Assembly: GCF_910588715.1 (NCBI RefSeq)
Contig: NZ_CAJURG010000016.1
Location: 1 to 11,334 of the forward strand
DNA from: an uncultured Clostridium sp.
Lineage (GTDB): Bacteria; Bacillota; Clostridia; Clostridiales; Clostridiaceae
DNA length: 11,334 bases
Direction: 5' to 3'
Position 1 is the stretch's first letter; every line of letters begins with the position of its first letter. Under the pieces are notes generated by a model, which had not been told where the DNA came from, ran no database searches, and saw only the letters and a list, made by a program, of their open reading frames with translations. Shown one piece after another: positions 4,781 to 11,334 of this stretch. The position numbers were made by a program, and so were the translations under genes.

Positions 4781-7214
4781 ATAGATTTTTATAAATTACT
4801 GTTGAACCCCAAATCCCTGTTGCATACTCTTTAATAGTTCTATCAGATGAGAATATTCCTGAATGTGCTATATTAACACCACACATCCTTTGCCATCTTT
4901 CCTTATCAATATATAATTCATTAACCTTTTCTTGAGCTCTTAAATAAGAATCAAAATCCTTCAAGACGAAAAACTCATCATTATACGTCAATAAATTTTC
5001 ATATATACTTCTAAATCTATCTTTATCCCTAAAATATTTACCATTTATTAAATCGTTAGTTACTCTTTGTAACCTTGGATCTTTATTACATACATCCCAT
5101 GATGAATATCCACCATTTTTATGATAATTTAATACCTCTTCTGCATTTAATCCAAAAATTATAATATTATCTTCTCCAACTTCATCTTTAATCTCAATAT
5201 TAGCTCCATCTAATGTTGCAATAGTTATTGCACCATTCATCATGAATTTCATATTAGATGTTCCTGATGCTTCTTTAGTTGTTGTAGAGATTTGCTCACT
5301 TAAATCAGTTGCTGGAATTATCTTTTCAGCTAAAGAAACTTGATAGTTGTCTAACATTACAACTTTAATTTTTTGATTAACCCTAGGATCATTATTAATA
5401 GTTTCTGCAACTCTGCATATTAACTCAATTGTATTTTTAGCTAAATAATAACCTGGAGCAGCTTTTCCTGCAAAAATAAATGTTCGTGGTATTATATCTA
5501 AATTTGGATTATCAATTAATTTATTATAAAGATCCATTATTCTTAAACAATTTAAAATTTGTCTTTTATAAGCATGAATTCTTTTTATTTGAACATCAAA
5601 AATTGAATTCGTATCTATAACTATTCCCTTACTTTTATAAATCTCTTTTGCTAATTTTTCTTTATTAGCCTTTTTTATTTCTCCAAGCTTATTTAAAATA
5701 CTTTTATCATCAAGATAATTTCCAAAGTTTTCTAAATCAGTTGGATGTTTTATAAAACTATCTCCAATAGTATCTAATAAAAGCTTAGTTAAACCAGGAT
5801 TAGACCTTATTAGCCATCTTCTATGAGTTATACCATTGGTCTTATTATTAAATTTTGAAGGATATAAATAATAAAAATCAGACATTTCCTTCTTTTTTAA
5901 TATTTCAGTATGAAGTTTTGCAACTCCATTAACACTATGGCTCCCTACTATAGCTAAATTAGCCATTCTAACATAGTTATCACCTATAATAGCCATTCTT
6001 GATATTTTATCCCATTGTCCTACATACTTATTCCATAGTTCCTCACAATATCTCTTGTTTATTTCTTCTATAATCATATAAATTCTTGGCAGTAATCCCT
6101 TAAACATATCAACTGGCCATTTTTCTAATGCCTCAGCTAAAATTGTATGATTAGTGTAAGAAATTGTGTTTTGAGTTATTCTCCAAGCATTCTCCCAAGA
6201 TAATCCCTCTTCATCAAGTAATATTCTCATTAACTCTGGGATTGCTAATGTTGGGTGTGTATCATTAATGTGTATCGCTATCTTTTCATCTAGTAATTTT
6301 ATATCTCCATTATGTTTTTTATAATGTCTTACTATACTTTGTATTCCTGCCGATACAAAAAAATACTGTTGCTTTAACCTAAGCATTTTTCCTTCATAAA
6401 ATGAATCTTCTGGATATAAAACTAATGATATTGCTTCAACTGAATTTTTATAAGATATTGCTTTTAGGTAATCACCTCTACTAAATGAAGAAAAATCAAA
6501 TTCATTAGATACAGGCTCAGCACTCCATAATCTTAAAGTATTTACTACTTCATTTTCATATCCAACTATAGGAGTATCATATGGTATAGCCAAAACAGGC
6601 TCATAGTTAACATGTGTAAATGTTAATTTACCATTTACATAATCAGAAACTATTGTTCCTCCAAACTTAACTATTTCAGCTTTATCTGGCTTTTTTATTT
6701 CCCATACATTTCCTTCTCTTAACCAATTATCTGATGCTTCAATTTGTTGGCAGTCAACTATTTTTTGCTCAAAAAATCCATACTTATACCTTATTCCACA
6801 TCCATGCCCCGCAATATCCAATGATGCCATAGAATCTAGAAAACAAGCTGCTAGTCTACCTAATCCACCATTACCTAAACCTTGGTCACGTTCTAAATTT
6901 TCAATTTCTTCTAAATCAATATCTAATTCACTTAATGCTTCTTTGCAAATATCTCTTATTCCTAAATTCAAAAGAAAATCGCCTAATAGTCTACCTAATA
7001 AGAATTCCATTGAAAAGTAGTATACCTGTTTTTCTCCATTTTGATTATACCTTTTATTAGTATCCATCCATGTACTAACTACATAATCTCTAACCAAACT
7101 TCCCAATGCTTCATATTTTTGTTGATTACTTCCTTCCTTTAATTCCTTCCCATGTAATTGAACGAATTTATTGTTATAATCCTTTTTAAATGAATTCTTA
7201 TCAATTGATAGCAT
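4779..7214 (-). CDS. glgP: GlgP, glycogen (alpha-glucan) phosphorylase
   Basis: The protein (811 residues, normal for GT35) removes glucose units from alpha-1,4 chain ends with phosphate, giving glucose-1-phosphate. It uses pyridoxal phosphate. The cofactor lysine lies in EASGTSNMKF (Lys656, residues 648-657). Other family blocks are YYFSMEFLLGR (65-75), DQGLGNGGLGRLAACF (110-125), HINDTHP (315-321), NGITHRRW (460-467) and the phosphate-site stretch QIKRIHAYKRQ (542-552). The ATG has a consensus AGGAGGT (7227-7221) with 6-nt spacing. It stands 27 nt after glgA and 7 nt before the GH13 gene, so degradation and synthesis enzymes are co-transcribed. The long N-terminal regulatory extensions of eukaryotic phosphorylases are absent, as expected for bacteria. 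Confidence 0.97.
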   Translation of the reverse strand: MLSIDKNSFKKDYNNKFVQLHGKELKEGSNQQKYEALGSLVRDYVVSTWMDTNKRYNQNGEKQVYYFSMEFLLGRLLGDFLLNLGIRDICKEALSELDIDLEEIENLERDQGLGNGGLGRLAACFLDSMASLDIAGHGCGIRYKYGFFEQKIVDCQQIEASDNWLREGNVWEIKKPDKAEIVKFGGTIVSDYVNGKLTFTHVNYEPVLAIPYDTPIVGYENEVVNTLRLWSAEPVSNEFDFSSFSRGDYLKAISYKNSVEAISLVLYPEDSFYEGKMLRLKQQYFFVSAGIQSIVRHYKKHNGDIKLLDEKIAIHINDTHPTLAIPELMRILLDEEGLSWENAWRITQNTISYTNHTILAEALEKWPVDMFKGLLPRIYMIIEEINKRYCEELWNKYVGQWDKISRMAIIGDNYVRMANLAIVGSHSVNGVAKLHTEILKKKEMSDFYYLYPSKFNNKTNGITHRRWLIRSNPGLTKLLLDTIGDSFIKHPTDLENFGNYLDDKSILNKLGEIKKANKEKLAKEIYKSKGIVIDTNSIFDVQIKRIHAYKRQILNCLRIMDLYNKLIDNPNLDIIPRTFIFAGKAAPGYYLAKNTIELICRVAETINNDPRVNQKIKVVMLDNYQVSLAEKIIPATDLSEQISTTTKEASGTSNMKFMMNGAITIATLDGANIEIKDEVGEDNIIIFGLNAEEVLNYHKNGGYSSWDVCNKDPRLQRVTNDLINGKYFRDKDRFRSIYENLLTYNDEFFVLKDFDSYLRAQEKVNELYIDKERWQRMCGVNIAHSGIFSSDRTIKEYATGIWGSTVIYKNL

Positions 7215-7241
7215 ATATCTACCTCCTATAGTTTGTATACA

Positions 7242-8678
7242 TTAGGGTCTCTTAACTACTCCTTCATATAACCACTTATATTGCATAGCTGATTTTTCCC
7301 AACTATTATCTGAATTCATAGCTTGTCTGATTATGTTATTCCAAGCACTTTTATCGTTGTAGATCGTTAATGCATATTCCATAATTTGCATTAATTCATG
7401 TGAATTAAAGTTTTTAAATCCAAATCCATTTCCTTCTCCAGTATATTGGTTATAAGGGGATATTGTATCCTTTAATCCTCCTGTTTCTCTTACAATAGGA
7501 ATTGATCCATATTTTAATGCTATTAATTGCCCTAATCCACAAGGTTCAAATAATGATGGCATTAAAAACATATCAGTAGCAGCATAAATTTTATGAGCTA
7601 AAGCATTGTCAAATTTAATATTAGCTGAAACTTTATCCGGATATCTATATTGTAAATTCTTAAATGTTTCCTCGTACCAATAGTCACCAGTTCCTAATAT
7701 AACTATTTGTATATCTCTTTGAAGAAGTCTATCTATCATATTGACTATAAGATCACATCCCTTTTGATGTGTTAATCTAGATATTAAACCAATCATAGGG
7801 GTATCTTTTTTCTGTGGTAATCCTAACTCTTTTTGTAAAGCTAATTTATTTTCAACTTTATTTTCCAATGAATCAACATTAAAGTTTTTAAAGATAAACT
7901 TATCATCTTGAGGATTAAATTCCTCATAATCTATTCCATTAACTATGCCCATTAAATAATAACTTTTACTTCTAAGAAATCCATCTAACCCCTCACCATA
8001 TTGAGGAGTTTTTATTTCTTCTGCATAAGTATTACTTACTGTTGTAATTTGGTCACAGTAATTTAATCCACCCTTTAAAAAACTTACTGCACCATCTAAT
8101 TCAACACTTCCATTAACTAATGGCATATAGTCATATCCAAATAATTCAGGCAATACCTTGGGAGAAAAACTTCCTTTAAATAATAAATTATGAATTGAAA
8201 ATACTGTTTTTATCTTTGAATAAAATGCATCTTTTTTATATTCTAAATTAAGTAAAACTGGTATCATTCCAGTTTGCCAATCATTACAATTAATTAAATC
8301 TGGTTGCCAATCAACTTGTTTAATAAATTCTAAAACAGCTCTATTAAAAAATGCAAATCTTTCTCCATCATCAAAGTATCCATACAATCCGTCCCTATTA
8401 AAATAGTATTCATTATCTATGAAGTAATATATTACTCCTTGATATTTATATTGAAAAATTCCACAATATTGATTTCTCCAACCAACAGGAACTGTAAACC
8501 ACTTTATAAACTGTAGCTTTTGTTTAAATTCATCTTTTATATTTTTATACTTTGGTAATACTACTCTAACATCGACACCTATTTTATTTAATGATTTAGG
8601 CAATGCTCCCATTACATCGCCTAAACCACCTGTTTTAATAAAAGGATTTGCTTCTGATGCCGCAAACAATACTTTCAT
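7242..8678 (-). CDS. glgA: GlgA, glycogen synthase (ADP-glucose type, GT5)
   Basis: GlgA transfers glucose from ADP-glucose to the non-reducing ends of alpha-1,4-glucan in the cytoplasm. At 478 residues it has the usual bacterial length and two Rossmann-like halves. The N-terminal half has the ADP-glucose-binding KTGGLGDV motif (15-22, Lys15) and SIHNLLFKG (161-169). The C-terminal half has SRLTHQKG (300-307, with the conserved Arg301 and Lys306) and FEPCGLGQ (377-384, Glu378), followed by RETGGLKDT (397-405). The ATG is preceded 9 nt upstream by AGGAG (8692-8688), which overlaps the TAG stop of glgB, so translation of the two is probably coupled. It uses the product of GlgC/GlgD, encoded in the separate downstream unit. 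Confidence 0.97.
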   Translation of the reverse strand: MKVLFAASEANPFIKTGGLGDVMGALPKSLNKIGVDVRVVLPKYKNIKDEFKQKLQFIKWFTVPVGWRNQYCGIFQYKYQGVIYYFIDNEYYFNRDGLYGYFDDGERFAFFNRAVLEFIKQVDWQPDLINCNDWQTGMIPVLLNLEYKKDAFYSKIKTVFSIHNLLFKGSFSPKVLPELFGYDYMPLVNGSVELDGAVSFLKGGLNYCDQITTVSNTYAEEIKTPQYGEGLDGFLRSKSYYLMGIVNGIDYEEFNPQDDKFIFKNFNVDSLENKVENKLALQKELGLPQKKDTPMIGLISRLTHQKGCDLIVNMIDRLLQRDIQIVILGTGDYWYEETFKNLQYRYPDKVSANIKFDNALAHKIYAATDMFLMPSLFEPCGLGQLIALKYGSIPIVRETGGLKDTISPYNQYTGEGNGFGFKNFNSHELMQIMEYALTIYNDKSAWNNIIRQAMNSDNSWEKSAMQYKWLYEGVVKRP

Positions 8679-8690
8679 CTATTCACACTC

Positions 8691-10715
8691 CTATTTAGAT
8701 TTATTATTTAATTTTAAAATAACAGCTGCCATCGGTGGAACCTTAATCTTTATAGAATATGGTTGATTGTTATGAGGTATTTCCTCTGCTATTAAATTTT
8801 CAGTCATTAATTGACCTGATCCTCCATAAATTTCACTATCAGTATTAAAATCTTGTACGTATTCTCCTAATACTGGAACACCAATTCTAAAGTCATATCT
8901 AACTACAGGAGTATAATTACATATAAATATTAGACATTCTTCATTTTCACTATCCCTTCTTATGAAAGAATATATACTATCATTACAGTTATCTGCATCA
9001 ATCCATTGATATCCATTTGCCTTATAATCACCTTCCCATAAGGCTTTATTTTCTTTATAATAATGGTTCATATCTTTGAAGAATTGTTGAGTCTTTCTAT
9101 GCATATCATACTCTTCAATTAAGTTCCATTGTAATTGCTCATATTCACGCCATTCAATAAATTGACCAAATTCCGCTCCCATGAACATTAATTTTTTACC
9201 TGGATGTCCCATCATATGTGCTAAATAAACTCTAACTCCAGCAAACTTATTCCAATAGTCTCCCCACATTTTATTTACAAGTGAACCTTTTCCATGTACA
9301 ACTTCATCATGAGATATAGATAATACAAAGTTTTCTGAATAATGATATGCCATTGAGAATGTAAGCTTATGATGATGATATTTTCTATTTACTGGGTCCT
9401 CTTTAATATATTTTAAAGTATCATTCATCCATCCCATATTCCATTTAAAGTTAAACCCTAGTCCATCTTCTTCAATAGGCTTAGATATTTTAGGCCATGA
9501 TGTAGATTCTTCAGCAATTGTCATTACAGTAGGGAATTCTTCATGAAGCGCACTATTATAATCTTTTATAAATTGTATTGCTTCTAAGTTTCCATTTCCA
9601 CCATAAATATTAGGTCTCCATTCACCATCATTTCTTCCATAATTTAGATATAACATGTTTGACACTGCATCATTTCTAATTCCATCTATATGGAATTCTC
9701 TAATCCAATAGAAAAGATTTGATATTAAAAAGCTTTTAACTTCTGGTCTTCCTAAATCAAAATTGAATGTTCCCCATCCTTTATTCTCTCTCTTCCAACC
9801 TTCTTCATATTCATAAGTTGGAGTTCCATCAAACATATATAAACCATGCGCATCCTTACAGAAATGACTTGGTACCCAATCTAATATTACTCCTATACCA
9901 ACTTTATGCAATTCATCAATTAAATATTTAAAATCATTTGCATTTCCATATCTACTAGTTGCAGAATAATATCCTACACCTTGATATCCCCAAGAAGCAT
10001 CTAATGGATGCTCTAATACTGGTAATATTTCTACATGAGTATATCCCATGTCTACTAAGTACTTAGGTAATTCCTCAGCAATCTCTCTATATGTTAAAAA
10101 TTCTCCATTTTTAGTTTTCCAAGAACCTAAATGCATTTCATAGATATTAATTGGACTTTCATACATATTGAATTTTTTTCTTTTCATCATCCAACTTCTA
10201 TCATTCCATTTATATTTAACATTATCACTAATTATTGATGCAGTATTTGGTCTTTTTTCGGATTCAAACGCATAAGGGTCAGCTTTATATTTATGCTCAC
10301 CATGCATACTTTCTACTGAATATTTATATTTTTCTCCTGGTTCTAACCCTTCTATGAATATACTCCATAGACCCTGGTCTGATACCTTTTCCATTTTATA
10401 TTCTTCTCTTACTTCAAAGTTAGAAAAATCTCCTACAACAAAAACATTCTTTGCTCTAGGCGCCCATGTTGTAAATCTAACTCCTTTTTTTCTTTTTTCA
10501 GAAACAACATGTGCCCCCATGAAAGCATATGCTTCATAATGCTTCCCTTCATGGAATAAAGAAATATTTTCCATATTCAATTCACATTTTGCCTTCTTTC
10601 TAATAACCTTGTTATCTAAATTTTTATTATCTATGTTTTTATTTATTGAACTAACATCTTTAATTGTATTTTTTTTACTATTTGTCTTAATAGCTACTCC
10701 AGTTTCTCCACTCAT
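8691..10715 (-). CDS. glgB: GlgB, 1,4-alpha-glucan branching enzyme
   Basis: GlgB cuts alpha-1,4 chains and reattaches them by alpha-1,6 bonds, creating glycogen branches. After the N-terminus comes a CBM48-like beta domain (about 60-150), then the GH13 barrel (about 190-540) and a C-terminal beta domain. Catalytic regions are DWVPSHF (279-285), GIRNDAV with nucleophile Asp349, IAEEST with acid/base Glu402, and SHDEVVHGK with Asp470. SWGYQGVGYY (241-250) is typical of branching enzymes. Two oddities: the first 48 or so residues are a Lys/Asn-rich, low-complexity extension, and region II has Asn348 where family members usually have Val. The ATG at 10715 has GAGGGGG (10730-10724) at 8-nt spacing; the internal Met48 has no such site, so the long form is preferred. 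It is the first gene of the cluster. Confidence 0.96.
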   Translation of the reverse strand: MSGETGVAIKTNSKKNTIKDVSSINKNIDNKNLDNKVIRKKAKCELNMENISLFHEGKHYEAYAFMGAHVVSEKRKKGVRFTTWAPRAKNVFVVGDFSNFEVREEYKMEKVSDQGLWSIFIEGLEPGEKYKYSVESMHGEHKYKADPYAFESEKRPNTASIISDNVKYKWNDRSWMMKRKKFNMYESPINIYEMHLGSWKTKNGEFLTYREIAEELPKYLVDMGYTHVEILPVLEHPLDASWGYQGVGYYSATSRYGNANDFKYLIDELHKVGIGVILDWVPSHFCKDAHGLYMFDGTPTYEYEEGWKRENKGWGTFNFDLGRPEVKSFLISNLFYWIREFHIDGIRNDAVSNMLYLNYGRNDGEWRPNIYGGNGNLEAIQFIKDYNSALHEEFPTVMTIAEESTSWPKISKPIEEDGLGFNFKWNMGWMNDTLKYIKEDPVNRKYHHHKLTFSMAYHYSENFVLSISHDEVVHGKGSLVNKMWGDYWNKFAGVRVYLAHMMGHPGKKLMFMGAEFGQFIEWREYEQLQWNLIEEYDMHRKTQQFFKDMNHYYKENKALWEGDYKANGYQWIDADNCNDSIYSFIRRDSENEECLIFICNYTPVVRYDFRIGVPVLGEYVQDFNTDSEIYGGSGQLMTENLIAEEIPHNNQPYSIKIKVPPMAAVILKLNNKSK

Positions 10716-10736
10716 GTGAATTTCCCCCTCATCTTT

Positions 10737-10748
10737 TATACTAGTGTG
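10737..10748. promoter_or_regulatory. possible operator motif (ACTAGT-centred) before glgB
   Basis: The plus strand reads TATACTAGTGTG, the exact reverse complement of the 12-mer at 2839-2850 near the glgC promoter. It sits 22 nt upstream of the glgB ATG and about 3-14 nt downstream of the start predicted from a weak proximal promoter (TTAAAA, 16 bp, TATATT at 10758-10763). A site co-regulating the two units is a reasonable but unproven reading. Confidence 0.3.
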
Positions 10749-10757
10749 ACTTTTCCT

Positions 10758-10785
10758 AATATAGAAATTACTTCTCTATTTTTAA
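10758..10785 (-). promoter_or_regulatory. weak candidate proximal promoter of glgB
   Basis: The minus strand shows TTAAAA (10785-10780), a 16-bp spacer and TATATT (10763-10758), matching consensus at four and five of six positions. The predicted start near 10751 would give a leader of about 35 nt. It competes with the distal candidate at 10906-10934, and the evidence does not decide between them. Confidence 0.25.
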
Positions 10786-10905
10786 TTCTACCATCAAGCT
10801 TTTATACTCTTCAACTTCTTTTAACCGACATTTAATCTAATAATCCTCCCCTCTAATTTTTACGTTTACATTAAATTTGTTGTATTTTGTCGTTTCATCT
10901 TTTGT

Positions 10906-10934
10906 ATTATACTTTCTTGTCTATATTTGGTATA
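10906..10934 (-). promoter_or_regulatory. candidate distal promoter of the glgB-glgA-glgP-amylase unit
   Basis: The minus strand carries a perfect -10 TATAAT (10911-10906). At a 17-bp spacing the -35 position reads TATACC (10934-10929), a poor match at three of six. The DNA further upstream is almost pure A/T and could act as an UP element. Transcription would start near 10899, leaving a leader of about 180 nt that contains the orphan ribosome binding site. Confidence 0.4.
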
Positions 10935-11167
10935 TTTTTATGTATAGCTTTAATGTTTTATTATATGTAATTATATGATTTTAAATTTTTTATATTACTT
11001 TCTTAGTTGAAAGAATTATATTAAAGATTTATTTTTATTATTTATTAATAAATTCAATATAAAATTAATTGTTTTTTCTAAAATAATAAAAAAATTTCAA
11101 TAAATATAAGATTTTAAATAATAGTGCTTTATCAAAAAATTCTAAAATTATATATTCATTAGAAACA

Positions 11168-11202
11168 AAAATTAGACTATTTTAATAAAATAATCTAATT
11201 TT
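11168..11202 (-). terminator. AT-rich inverted repeat, possible second terminator after 5S rRNA
   Basis: A 35-bp near-perfect palindrome: outer 9-bp arms AAAATTAGA and TCTAATTTT, one mismatched position, inner 7-bp arms TATTTTA and TAAAATA, and a single central base. On the minus strand the second outer arm ends in a T-run followed by GTTTC. It lies 10 nt beyond the strong 5S terminator and may be a backup, although its stem is nearly all A/T. Confidence 0.5.
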
Positions 11203-11211
11203 ATATAACAC

Positions 11212-11240
11212 AAAAAGCACTTAGCATTAGCTAAGTGCTT
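11212..11240 (-). terminator. rho-independent terminator of the upstream rRNA operon
   Basis: The minus strand forms AAGCACTTAGC (11240-11230) paired perfectly with GCTAAGTGCTT (11225-11215) around a 4-nt loop, followed by T-rich sequence (11216-11212, then GTG). It begins only a few nt after the 3' end of the 5S rRNA and should end that operon before glgB. Confidence 0.9.
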
Positions 11241-11243
11241 AAC

Positions 11244-11334
11244 TACCTGGCAACGTTCTACTCTCCCACACAGTCACCTGTGCAGTACCATTGACGCTGT
11301 AGAGCTTAACTTTCCTGTTCGGAATGGGAAGGAG
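11244..11334 (-). rRNA. rrf: 5S ribosomal RNA, 3' part (cut by window edge)
   Basis: The minus strand contains the conserved 5S blocks CTCCTTCCCATTCCGAACAG, AAGTTAAGCTCTA, GGTACTGC and GTGGGAGAGTAGAACGTTGCC. Helix IV pairing (CACAG with CTGTG) is visible. About 91 nt are present and roughly 25 nt of the 5' end lie beyond the window. The 3' end (taken as 11244) is approximate. A terminator follows at once, so 5S is the last gene of its operon. Confidence 0.95.

Larger units (their letters stand above)
10716..11211. other. AT-rich gap between the rRNA terminator and glgB
   Basis: No convincing gene is present in either direction. From right to left the gap holds an AT-rich hairpin (11168-11202), a very A/T-rich stretch (about 10935-11160) with a 12-bp palindrome TTTATTAATAAA (11041-11052), a consensus -10 hexamer (10906-10911), an orphan Shine-Dalgarno-like AGAGGGGAGG (10845-10854), an ACTAGT-centred motif (10737-10748) and the glgB ribosome binding site (10724-10730). 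The glgB promoter should lie here. Confidence 0.65.

Noticed and set aside
10354..10539. Plus-strand open frame of 61 codons inside glgB
   Set aside because: Antisense to the conserved CBM48-like region of glgB; no independent support.
10716..10899. Known metabolite riboswitch in the glgB leader
   Set aside because: I searched by eye for conserved cores of common riboswitch and T-box classes and found none; only a Shine-Dalgarno-like site and weak frames are visible.
10885..10900. Possible catabolite-repression (cre) site before glgB
   Set aside because: On the minus strand GATGAAACGACAAAAT has a central CG but lacks the symmetrical half-site of the consensus (TGNNANCGNTNNCA), so the match is too poor.
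1..11334. CRISPR array, transposon, prophage or defence genes
   Set aside because: No spaced direct repeats, transposase, integrase or terminal inverted repeats are seen; all coding space is used by conventional glycogen enzymes.

Overview
The window is AT-rich (well under 35% GC) and resembles a low-GC Firmicute, most likely Clostridium sensu stricto. The evidence is strong purine-rich ribosome binding sites, A/T-ending codons, Clostridium-type 5S rRNA sequence, and a GlgC/GlgD pair, which is a Firmicute trait. The species cannot be fixed from this sequence. Every gene seen lies on the minus strand, so transcription runs from high to low coordinates.

Layout in the direction of transcription. 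At 11334-11244 is the 3' part of a 5S rRNA, the tail of an upstream rRNA operon. It is followed by a strong terminator and a second, AT-rich hairpin. An AT-rich gap (about 11211-10716) holds a possible promoter and an unexplained Shine-Dalgarno-like site. Next comes a tightly packed cluster: glgB (branching enzyme), glgA (glycogen synthase), glgP (glycogen phosphorylase) and a cytoplasmic GH13 amylase/debranching-type hydrolase. Its intergenic gaps are only 12, 27 and 7 nt. A hairpin terminator closes this unit at 2916-2882, and a good promoter (TTGAAA-18-TATTAT) directly abutting it starts a second unit, glgC-glgD (ADP-glucose pyrophosphorylase catalytic and non-catalytic subunits). This unit ends at a terminator at 386-350. 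The last stretch (about 300-1) carries the promoter, the 5' leader hairpin and the boxA-like element of the next rRNA operon, whose 16S gene would lie just beyond position 1.

Together the genes form a complete cytoplasmic glycogen cycle. GlgC/GlgD make ADP-glucose, GlgA polymerises it and GlgB branches it. GlgP releases glucose-1-phosphate, and the GH13 enzyme probably handles limit dextrins or branches in place of a separate glgX. The enzymes are conventional. I found no new system. The points worth a second look are the position of the cluster between two co-oriented rRNA operons, the split of the pathway into two transcription units, a 12-bp ACTAGT-centred motif shared by both upstream regions, doubtful start codons for glgC and the amylase gene, a short leader-ORF candidate before glgB, and a few protein oddities.
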